Assembly: GCA_000934455.1 (NCBI GenBank)
Contig: KN890211.1
Coordinates: 1 to 54,361, forward strand
From: Apostichopus parvimensis
Lineage: Eukaryota; Echinodermata; Holothuroidea; Aspidochirotida; Stichopodidae
Length of the DNA: 54,361 nt
Direction of reading: 5' to 3'
The first letter of the stretch is position 1. The number at the start of each line of letters is the position of its first letter. Positions 48,901 to 54,361 of the stretch are shown here, piece after piece. The translations under genes were made by a program, and so were the position numbers. The notes beneath the pieces are model-generated. The model saw nothing but the letters and a program-made list of their open reading frames with translations, did not search any database and was not told the origin of the DNA.

Positions 48901-51900
48901 ACACATTTTGGTTGTGTTGATTCATGATGAATTCATCATTTGTAGTGAATCAGTAAAAAAGAAGCTGTCAGGTGATGTTTTAATTGCTGATACAGACTGA
49001 CATGAGAGAGAATACTTGTTTACCCGTCTCTGATTGGCCGCGAACCATTAACACATAATTGTGACAGTCTCCTGGTAAAGCCTGACATAACATTAGACCT
49101 AATGCCTCACTCTGATTTGCAGTTAAACAGGAGAGATCCATTGTGACAGTCTCCTGGTAGAGCCTGACATAACAACAGAGCAGATACAAATAGCTGACTC
49201 TGATTGGCTGTTTAACAAGATAGATACATTGTGACAGTCTACTGGTACAGCTTGACATAATATAGAATACTCAAGTACCCTGACTATGATTGGCTGTTAA
49301 CTATAATTAATAGATTGTGAACAGTCTACTGGTACAGCCTGACTTAAGGTAGCATACGCCCATTAAAAGCCCCATTGACTTACACACTAAATCACAAAAG
49401 TAATGTGGTCTCTAAGTCTAGATAGAAGTTTTCACTTGCTAAACGCTACCCATCACTGGATAGCTGACAAGTTGGCCTTTCATGGCACCATCAATTTTCC
49501 GTATCATGACCATGTAGATTTTTTGCTATCCGAGCCGGAAGTTTTCGTCACTTGTAAACAAACCTCTTCACTCAGTAGTAAACAATTTTCGTACCCTGCT
49601 CCTGGGAAGCCTAAAGGGGTCTAAAATTGCCTCAATTGACCCAGTTTTTTCACCACATGTACTCCCATTCATGTTCTTCAACATGCAAGCCACAAAAAAG
49701 ATGTTCTCCTGCTGCTTTTTGGCACTTTTCCTGAAGGAGAACAATTGAGCGGATGGATATAGACTCTAATAGGAGTATGCCACCTTAATATAGAATACTC
49801 AAGTACCCTGATGCTGATTGGCTGTTGACCATAATTAATAGATTGTGAACAGCTTCTGGTATAGCCTGACATAATATAGAATGCTCAGCTATCTGGTTGT
49901 GATATCATTGGCTGTTAGCTTTAACATGTGTATTCTGAGAGTCTCCGGGTACACTAAGATCTACCACAGTTATAAGTTATACTTGTGTGTCTGTAAGTTA
50001 GAAGTCACGCAAGGGCAAAAACCATTTGGTTTCACTTAACTGCTTATTGTAGTGCTACTGACCAAAGTTGAAAACTAATTAAGGAGAATTAATTTTTAAT
50101 TATTATTTTGATATTATTGTTTATTGGAGGGGATTTAATTTATGTAACGATGATTTGTTTCTGTTCTCTCTACCACAGGCAGTGTCAGTTGTAATACGTA
50201 TGGCTATAAGGTGCGTGCAATAGTCGCCAGTCTTCCTGCTTGGTTCCGGTTTGCTCAGTGTGTGAGGCGTTATTACGATTCCAGACTAGCTTTTCCACAT
50301 CTTGTCAACGCCGGCAAGTACTCCACCACATTCTTCGTCGTCATCTTCTCGTCATTAAGTTCTGAAAGTGAGTACGTTTGGTTTTCTTACATTATTGTAG
50401 CGCTTAGAGGCTTTTGCATTTTGCGCTTTAAAAATTCCTATTATTATTAATACTTTATACTCACGGTCAATCTCTTTGCTTTTGAAAGATATAGGCGATA
50501 AAAGTGTGCGTTTTTTTTAATATTTTTTTTTAGAATTCTGATTTTTCTTTGAGAACCAGCGAAAAGAAAACCTCGCCTAGAAGGCCGGAGCCGGCTTTCA
50601 AATGTTCTTAGATACCGTGCACGTTTTCAGTTTCAGATTTGCATTTTACAAGAGTTTAAAAATTATAAAGAATTTCTTTCATAAATGACCAATAAAATTG
50701 AAAGATTGTTCTAGTTTTTGTTTCTAAAGACACCGCTACAAGGTTCGTTGTAGGATTTTCATAGCATGGTTTGCTGAAATCAGTCATTATCTTCACAACT
50801 TCCGAATGGAGGGGGCTTTCAAGTTTGTAATAAATTAGTCCCTTCATAGGAGTGCTAAAGAGGGTGCAATGGATTGGTGGAAGGGGTGAGGGGCAGGGAT
50901 GATGACCACAAGTGCATAATGATATATTCTTCTGTGAGGCAAAATATAATTCAAAACTACCTACTTTTCTGCGATGATGTATTTATTTGTATATGTTTGT
51001 TTTTGTGTGTGTGTCTTTGTTTGTATGTATGTGTATTTGTTTCCTTTCATTTTTCCATTGCTCTCATCTTTCTTCTCTCCTCCTGGCTGTTTATTTTTTC
51101 CAGGCTAGTTCTCTCTCTTTCTGTTCTCATCTTTCTCACTCTTTGAAAATCTTTTACAAAATCCCTCGAACGTCTCTAGCTCTGAGCGGAAAGTTTGCTT
51201 AGATCGTCGAGCGTCCCTTATACGGAACTTTACTCGCCGACTTGAGTTGACCAGAATTTGTTCGATCTATCACAACGCACATAGATATGAATGTTTTATA
51301 TCTAAAACACAAATTTTGACCGACATTTTTTCGGGGTGATTTTTCTTTTGTGTCCAGTGAATTATTCTAGTAAGTGGGAGGATCCGTTCCATTATCTATG
51401 GCTGGCGAGTATCTTGGTCAGTTCCTGTTACACTCTGACCTGGGACATCAAGATGGACTGGGGTTTGCTGGAGGGGAAAGCTCCAAAAAGATTCCTTCGA
51501 GAAGAAGTCATATACTCAGAAATAGTAAGTGTGCTCTGACCTCCTCTGACATTTTTATATTTTTTATATTTTTTGTATTTTTTGTATTTTTTATATTTTT
51601 TATATTTTTTATATTTTTTGTATTTTATATATTTTTTTATATTTTTTATAATGGCTGCATTCTGCATTGAATTTTTCACAGTCTGTTGGTACCAAAGGTA
51701 AAGCATTAGGAACCATGTGTGTCACTGTGTCATAAAAAACAACAACTTCCAACCGAGATTGATGGAACGGGGCACAAACTTCAAACTTTTTGCAGATGAA
51801 ACAGTATATACAAAAGTTTGTTAAATTGGGTGAAAAACAAAATTGTCTGTATTTTGAATGAGACAGTTGGTAATTCATTCACTTTGTAGCCAGTGGTTCT

Positions 51901-52169
51901 TAACACCATAGATCTCTTAGTAAGATTGAGGGCTACCACTTTTTTTGTGTGTTCATTTTGGTATGGCTTGATAAAAGTGACATAAATGTACAACCCAACA
52001 GCTCTAGAACAGCCAAAGAACCTTGCTGTGCTTTTCACGAAATATCTTAACTTCTGTATTCCGTATCGCATCAAATTGAAACATTGGTGTAGTGATGCAA
52101 AGTCACAACGTATGTCATGTTCTGTGGCTTCTGATTGGTGCAAGGATCATGTAGAACTATTACCCCCCC

Positions 52170-52216
<47 letters not shown>

Positions 52217-53595
52217 CCCTTCTAACCCTTTCCCACACCCTCAATCTCACTGAAGATAATGGTTAATTTATTCTTCATTTTCTCCCATTTGTCTGCAGGT
52301 TTACTACTTTGCTGTGGTAGAGGATTTTATTCTACGGTTTGGCTGGACCATCGCTTTGTCTTTCAATTTGAGTGGTCTCTTGGAAACTGATGTGATCGTT
52401 ACCATCTTTGCAGTGTTGGAAGTGTTCAGGTTAGTGAGTACATCTTATCAAGAAAGGTCTTCATTTTGAAATTCATCTGAAAAATTGTATGCACATTATG
52501 GACAAAATTATTTCCTCGAGCTGCTTCATCTCAATGCTCAAACCCTGCCCCTGTCTGCTTCCTGTTTTACTTCAAAGCCACTCTCTTTAGTTTGAAAAGC
52601 CATATGAATGTGTCCTCCATATCCATTTCAGTGTCCTTCAACTTCTTTTTGCTCCTGTCCTCCATGTTCTTTTGTGTCCCTCACATCTTTGTGTATGTGT
52701 CCTCCATAATCCTTTGTTTTTTGTTCTTCATATACTTTTGTTCGTGTCCTTCATGTTCTTTATTGTGGCCTCCATATCCTGTTCTTGTGTGTGTCCCTCA
52801 CATCCTTGTGTAAGTGTCCTCCATATTCTTTTTTGGTGTCCTCCATATCCTTTTGTGTCTGTCCTTCATGTTCTTTTTTGTGTCCCCCATATCCTTGTTT
52901 TAGTGACCTCCATATACTGTTATTTTGTGTGTATCTCACATCCTTGTGTAAGTGTCCTCCATATTCTTTTTTAGTGTCCTCCATATCCTTTTGTGTCTGT
53001 CCTTCATGTTTTTTTTTGTGTCCCCCATATCCTTATTTTAGTGGCCTCCATATCCTTTGTAGTAGCCTTTGCCTGTCCTTCATATCCCTTTTTCTCATGT
53101 CCTTTTTAATATCTGTTTCTGTGCCCTCCGTGTTCCTTGTTAGTGCATTCATATCCTTGTATTAATGTCCTCCTTATCCTTGTGTTAGTATCTTCCATAT
53201 TCTTTAATGTCCTCCATATCCTTATTTTAGTGTCCCTCATCTCCCTTTAGTGTCCTTTATATCCATTGACAAGAATCCTACTCCTTTATATCTTCTGGTT
53301 ATTAAAGTGTCCTTTATAAACAATCTCAAATCAGTCTCCCCCTTCTTCCTCCCCTCACCCAACCCCACCTTCTTCTTCCCACCAGACGGTTCGTGTGGAA
53401 CTTCTTTCGACTCGAAAATGAGCACCTGAACAACTGCGGCCAATTCCGAGCCGTCCGGGACATCTCGATTAAACCAGCCAAGAGCAACGAGAACAATCCT
53501 GTCAAGGTAGAGGGCATGATGGACGACGAGGGCAGTATACCACTCTCCAAAAATAAGATGAGCTGGGAAAGAAGGAAGAGGATACCTAATTTATG
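24876..53595 (+). CDS. XPR1: XPR1 SPX-EXS phosphate exporter, 15 coding exons visible, 3' end outside window
   Basis: Plasma-membrane inorganic phosphate exporter of the PHO1/SYG1/XPR1 family, gated by inositol pyrophosphates through its SPX domain; the vertebrate protein also serves as a gammaretrovirus receptor. Exons: 24876-24944, 34699-34750, 37869-37970, 38538-38779, 39801-39950, 42087-42167, 43005-43083, 45516-45638, 46311-46498, 47679-47858, 48651-48798, 50179-50367, 51358-51524, 52299-52429, 53386-53595. All are GT/AG and in phase, total 2111 nt (703 residues plus two bases). SPX spans residues 1 to about 200, with the basic KILKKHDK cluster at 164-171. The first membrane helix is at about 236-258, and the EXS domain covers the last third ([34 protein letters not shown]). 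Human XPR1 is 696 residues. The extra exon 8 and an enlarged first intron are unusual. Confidence 0.95.
25551..26307. other. Assembly gap (757 N)
   Basis: Unknown bases inside XPR1 intron 1. Apparent open frames across it are artefacts. Its true length is unknown. Confidence 1.
27479..29083. mobile_element. Non-autonomous hAT element (1605 bp) with 8-bp target duplication
   Basis: The ends are TAGGGTTGGGCGATAT and ATATCGCCCAACCCTA, perfect inverted repeats of 16 bp. Directly outside, CTCACAGA occurs at 27471-27478 and at 29084-29091, a perfect 8-bp target-site duplication. Subterminal regions are full of ATATCGCGATAATTTTT palindromes. No transposase is visible, so the copy would depend on a related autonomous element. 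The intact duplication indicates a fairly recent insertion. Confidence 0.93.
30890..31090. repeat. Interspersed repeat family 1, copy C (inverted)
   Basis: TTCACAAAGCCTTCACATATCTCCTTCAGTG resembles the reverse complement of the GATGTGTAGGTTTGGTGAA motif of the other copies. A segment CAACCAAATTTGCTACTTCG resembles the element's end. A shorter and more diverged copy. Confidence 0.6.
34628..34647. repeat. C run near exon 2
   Basis: A cytosine run of roughly 18 bases lies about 50 bp upstream of the XPR1 exon 2 acceptor. Its length is probably polymorphic or misassembled. Confidence 0.85.
34699..34750 (+). CDS. XPR1: XPR1 exon 2
   Basis: It encodes [17 protein letters not shown], residues 24-40, in the position of human AFKDMLYSAQDQAPS. 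Acceptor TTTTTCAG, donor GTAAGG. It follows a 9.75-kb intron. Confidence 0.93.
36145..36196. repeat. AATGTATAGTAAAGTATAGT tandem repeat
   Basis: A 20-bp unit made of ATAGTAA half-units, about 2.5 copies, in XPR1 intron 2. Confidence 0.8.
36470..36545 (-). mobile_element. tRNA-derived SINE fragment, family S1
   Basis: GGCTGAAACAGGATTGAAAC followed by CAGCGACCTC matches the 3' tRNA half and tail of the SINE at 14676-14752, including the B-box (GGTTTCAATCC on the minus strand). The A-box half is not recognisable. Confidence 0.6.
36602..36826. repeat. Two-copy tandem duplication, ~113-bp unit
   Basis: TATCTTGTG-TATGA-ACTC, GGAAAGATAAAA-TTGAGGT and TTGATCA recur about 113 bp apart in XPR1 intron 2, with substitutions and small indels. 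Confidence 0.8.
37869..37970 (+). CDS. XPR1: XPR1 exon 3
   Basis: Residues 41-74 of the SPX domain: [20 protein letters not shown] then SKINTFFY, nearly identical to human. Acceptor TTGGACAG, donor GTAAGT. Confidence 0.96.
38213..38390. repeat. Degenerate GGTAT pentanucleotide repeat
   Basis: GGTAT/AGTAT units dominate about 180 bp just before XPR1 exon 4, decaying towards GTACAGTACAG. Confidence 0.85.
38538..38779 (+). CDS. XPR1: XPR1 exon 4
   Basis: Residues 75-155. An Arg/Lys/Glu-rich helical linker ([19 protein letters not shown]) is followed by [20 protein letters not shown] of the SPX core. Acceptor CTTGCAG, donor GTACAG. Confidence 0.95.
39801..39950 (+). CDS. XPR1: XPR1 exon 5
   Basis: Residues 156-205: [17 protein letters not shown], which carries the lysine surface cluster that binds inositol (pyro)phosphates in SPX domains, then VDNIIAETE. 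Acceptor TTCTCAG. The donor GTGATT is weaker than the others. Confidence 0.95.
41016..41035. repeat. C20 run in XPR1 intron 5
   Basis: Twenty consecutive cytosines. No function is inferred. The rest of intron 5 holds nothing I recognise. Confidence 0.9.
42087..42167 (+). CDS. XPR1: XPR1 exon 6
   Basis: Residues 206-232: [20 protein letters not shown] then VPPLVAK, matching human DGDRQKAMKRLRVPPL at the end of the SPX region. Acceptor TTTCACAG, donor GTAATG. Confidence 0.95.
42655..42972. repeat. ~85-bp tandem repeat array, about four copies
   Basis: The unit contains TGCATAGCATTTTGCTATGC, AAACCAGATAAGTATATTCACC and TATTATGCACTTGTATAGC. It lies in XPR1 intron 6 and ends about 30 bp before the exon 7 acceptor. 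Several units contain short palindromes (GCATAGC.TTTTGCTATGC). Confidence 0.88.
43005..43083 (+). CDS. XPR1: XPR1 exon 7, first membrane helix
   Basis: Residues 233-258: [20 protein letters not shown] then CLLFSC. WTTF.VGL is conserved, and the hydrophobic run is the first transmembrane helix. It ends in phase 1 with GTGAGT. Confidence 0.93.
43370..43960. repeat. Interspersed repeat family 1, copy D, with internal tandem expansion
   Basis: The ends resemble copy B: GATCGTCCAAGAAAATGTAG on the left and GGTTATCCGAACAAAAATTT on the right. Between them (about 43425-43770) the segment GAGATGTGTAGGTTTGGTGA plus ATAGAACAGCA is amplified eight times in two unit lengths, about 48 bp (with TATGTACACTGTAG) and about 37-41 bp (without it). 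It sits in XPR1 intron 7. Confidence 0.85.
44925..45145. mobile_element. Short TIR element, copy 2 (XPR1 intron 7), inverted to copy 1
   Basis: The 149-bp core at 44955-45103 is bounded by perfect 10-bp inverted repeats GACCGAGGAC/GTCCTCGGTC. It is near-identical to the reverse complement of 20425-20581. It is embedded in GT-rich microsatellite tracts on both sides. No coding capacity. Confidence 0.8.
45516..45638 (+). CDS. XPR1: XPR1 exon 8, extra exoplasmic-loop exon
   Basis: 123 nt, phase 1/1, so including or skipping it keeps the frame. It encodes residues 259-299, a polar loop between helices 1 and 2 with two N-glycosylation sequons (NLT at 279, NCS at 285) and Cys286. Human XPR1 has only a short loop here. 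Acceptor GTTTCACAG, donor GTAGAG. Clean splice sites and the absence of stops support it as a real exon. Confidence 0.82.
45639..46310 (+). other. XPR1 intron 8, pyrimidine-rich
   Basis: CT-rich stretches at about 45950-46080 and 46210-46260. Diverged similar segments suggest an old ~100-bp tandem duplication. Nothing else is recognised. Confidence 0.5.
46311..46498 (+). CDS. XPR1: XPR1 exon 9
   Basis: Residues 300-362: [20 protein letters not shown] then [20 protein letters not shown], nearly identical to human XPR1; this is the second membrane helix and the conserved loop after it. Acceptor TCTTACAG, donor GTGGGT. Confidence 0.97.
47679..47858 (+). CDS. XPR1: XPR1 exon 10
   Basis: Residues 363-422, two hydrophobic segments ([20 protein letters not shown] and [15 protein letters not shown]), then [18 protein letters not shown], matching human NPTKTFYYKSRFWLLKLL. 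Acceptor CACTACAG, donor GTATGT. Confidence 0.96.
47888..48170. repeat. Tandem duplication (~130-bp unit) with TTGTCATTG tracts
   Basis: CCCCTCCTCAAGTCTTGGA and a TTGTTATTGTTATTGTATTG tract occur twice in XPR1 intron 10, at about 47930 and 48073, preceded each time by a GTGCTGT/ATGCTGT segment. Confidence 0.82.
48651..48798 (+). CDS. XPR1: XPR1 exon 11
   Basis: Residues 423-471: [20 protein letters not shown] then [12 protein letters not shown], the [13 protein letters not shown] block of the family. An open frame extends upstream to 48447, but the exon starts at the GATCCACAG acceptor by phase and homology. Donor GTAAGT. Confidence 0.95.
49010..49950. repeat. Tandem array of ~85-95-bp units in XPR1 intron 11
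   Basis: Units share TTGTGACAGTCTCCTGGTA, AGCCTGACATAA and CTGATTGGCTGTTAAC. About four units precede and two follow the TTAA-flanked element at 49348-49784. Each unit carries an inverted CCAAT motif (ATTGGCTG). Confidence 0.88.
49348..49784. mobile_element. 437-bp non-autonomous transposon with TTAA target duplication
   Basis: It is flanked by TTAA at 49344-49347 and 49785-49788. Imperfect inverted ends: GGTAGCATACGCCCATTA on the left, and the reverse complement of the right end is GGTGGCATACTCCTATTA. Neighbouring array units read CCTGACATAATATAG where this one is split as CCTGAC-TTAA...TTAA-TATAG, which reveals the empty site. A TTAA duplication is typical of the piggyBac superfamily. No transposase. 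Confidence 0.85.
50179..50367 (+). CDS. XPR1: XPR1 exon 12, start of EXS domain
   Basis: Residues 472-534: [20 protein letters not shown] then [20 protein letters not shown], the most conserved EXS segment. Acceptor TACCACAG, donor GTGAGT. Confidence 0.97.
50368..51357 (+). other. XPR1 intron 12
   Basis: Low-complexity T- and GT-rich stretches (about 50990-51130). No gene, RNA or element recognised. Confidence 0.5.
51358..51524 (+). CDS. XPR1: XPR1 exon 13, EXS domain
   Basis: Residues 535-590: [20 protein letters not shown] then [20 protein letters not shown], matching human SSCYTLIWDLKMDWGLFD...FLREEIVYP. Acceptor TGTCCAG, donor GTAAGT. Confidence 0.97.
51546..51655. repeat. TTTTTTATA/TTTTTTGTA low-complexity repeat
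   Basis: About 110 bp of TATTTTTT units in XPR1 intron 13, just after the exon 13 donor. Confidence 0.92.
52162..52219. repeat. C45 homopolymer
   Basis: A cytosine run at 52171-52215, preceded by CCCCCCT, about 80 bp upstream of the XPR1 exon 14 acceptor. Runs of this length are prone to sequencing error. Confidence 0.95.
52299..52429 (+). CDS. XPR1: XPR1 exon 14, EXS domain
   Basis: Residues 591-633: [20 protein letters not shown] then [13 protein letters not shown], aligning with human [20 protein letters not shown] and IIATVFAPLEVFR. Acceptor GTCTGCAG, donor GTTAGT. Confidence 0.96.
52590..53300. repeat. TGTCCTCCATATCCTTTT-type minisatellite with 138-bp higher-order unit
   Basis: A ~20-25-bp pyrimidine-rich motif (GTCCTCCATATCCTT and variants CTTCATGTTCTT, CCCCATATCC) fills most of XPR1 intron 14. 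The block starting CACATCCTTGTGTAAGTGTC at 52799 recurs at 52937, giving a 138-bp higher-order duplication. Long open frames here are artefacts of the repeat. Confidence 0.88.
53386..53595 (+). CDS. XPR1: XPR1 exon 15, end of EXS and start of cytosolic tail
   Basis: Residues 634-703: [20 protein letters not shown] then [11 protein letters not shown], and the start of the variable tail. It ends in phase 2 with GTGAGT, so at least one more coding exon with the stop lies past the right edge. Confidence 0.96.
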
Positions 53596-54361
53596 GTGAG
53601 TTCTCTCTCATATGAAGGAACAGGGGAGCATCCTTTCCCCTACCTGTAACCCTACCCCACCCCATCCCCCTCCAAGTTATCCATTTTCAACCTAAAAACA
53701 AAAAAGCAAGAGGATGAATGATAAACTGACGAAAAAAAAGTTCAGTAATAATAATCGCTCCTCTTCTTCTTCTTCGGAGTTCGATTTAGATTAATAATAA
53801 TAATTAATAATTAACAGTTCTTATATAGCGCAACTTACAATAAAGTCTCGCCACGCTGTACTTAACCCTGGTCATTGGTAACTTGTCACAGTTACACACC
53901 AAAGTGTGCACAATTCAAACAATCTCTCCTGGGGCACCACAGTGCACCACAGCCACGTGTCCCCTGGGGCACTTCCCATAGGGTGCAGCCATAAACCGGC
54001 GCACGCAACTATATTTACAAGTCACCTCGCAAGTCCCCATTTATACACCTGGGTGAAGAGAGGCAATGGAGATAAAGTGCCTTGCCCAAGGACACAGTGC
54101 AATGATCTGGCCAGGGCTCAAACCTGTAACCCTTAGATCACAAGTCCAGTGCCTTAACCAGTTGACCACAAGATTGATGGTAGAAGACTTTGCAGCTTTC
54201 ATATTTTGATCTGAATTATCTTTGATATATGTCAATATTTTAACCAGGACAGATAAAGACATCCCGATATTTAGACGGGTCTTTTAGGTTAAAAGTTCAC
54301 AGGAATCAGCGTTGTGCTGTGGTTTCAAAGACAAAAGCTGTATTAAATCAAATTTACTTTA
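53596..54361 (+). other. XPR1 intron 15 to window edge
   Basis: Apart from the SINE it contains a C-rich stretch at 53635-53680. I see no further exon before the right edge, so the last XPR1 exon lies outside. Confidence 0.6.
53780..54180 (-). mobile_element. tRNA-derived SINE, probably near full length
   Basis: On the minus strand the head (54175 to about 54108) has an A-box in TGGTCAACTGGTTAAGGC and a B-box in GGTTTGAGCCC. The body contains CCTTGGGCAAGGCACTTTAT and a TTGCGCTATATAAGAACTG tail, ending in an ATT-repeat near 53780-53810. This type of body and tail is common in SINEs of marine animals. It sits in XPR1 intron 15. Confidence 0.8.

Noticed and set aside
49010-49950. Array of CCAAT-box regulatory modules
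   Set aside because: The CCAAT motif recurs simply because the units are tandem copies, and the location deep in an intron gives no promoter support.
52672-53165. Cys/Ser/Pro-rich frames in XPR1 intron 14
   Set aside because: Translations of the CT-rich minisatellite.

Overview
The window is eukaryotic DNA, AT-rich, with two multi-exon protein genes, large repeat-laden introns and one assembly gap. Both proteins are animal-type, and the intron repeats (tRNA-derived SINEs, hAT and TTAA-type non-autonomous DNA transposons, minisatellites, long mononucleotide runs) suggest a marine invertebrate. A deuterostome such as an echinoderm is my best guess, with low confidence because no marker in the window fixes the taxon.

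Minus strand, about 5664-23216: a complete SMG7 (EST1C) gene, which I assembled as 16 coding exons. Every junction has GT/AG boundaries and compatible phase, and the coding total is 3798 nt (1265 residues plus stop). It keeps the 14-3-3-like/TPR N-terminus, the EST1 helical region, a long Pro/Gln/His/Met-rich linker and the conserved C-terminal SIWSS block. SMG7 binds phosphorylated UPF1 in nonsense-mediated mRNA decay.

Plus strand, 24876 to beyond the right edge: XPR1 (SPX-EXS phosphate exporter). Fifteen coding exons are visible (2111 nt, about 703 residues), and the final exon or exons lie outside the window. The gene carries an extra phase-1/phase-1 exon (45516-45638) that encodes a 41-residue glycosylatable exoplasmic loop which I do not find in vertebrate XPR1.

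The two genes are head to head, with about 1.66 kb between start codons. That intergenic strip holds a decayed second copy of SMG7 exon 4 with adjoining intron. The copy is split by an insert whose first 37 bases are almost identical to the 5' end of U2 snRNA and which ends in a 7-bp hairpin. This nested arrangement is the most unusual structure in the window.

The left flank (1-5663) holds a ~48-bp minisatellite and probably the SMG7 3'UTR, but no recognisable gene. XPR1 intron 1 holds the 757-nt gap and a 1605-bp hAT-type element with a perfect 8-bp target duplication. Intron 11 holds a tandem array interrupted by a 437-bp element flanked by TTAA. Intron 7 holds a repeat copy with an internal tandem expansion. 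The two genes share no obvious pathway; human SMG7 and XPR1 both map to 1q25, so the linkage may be ancestral.
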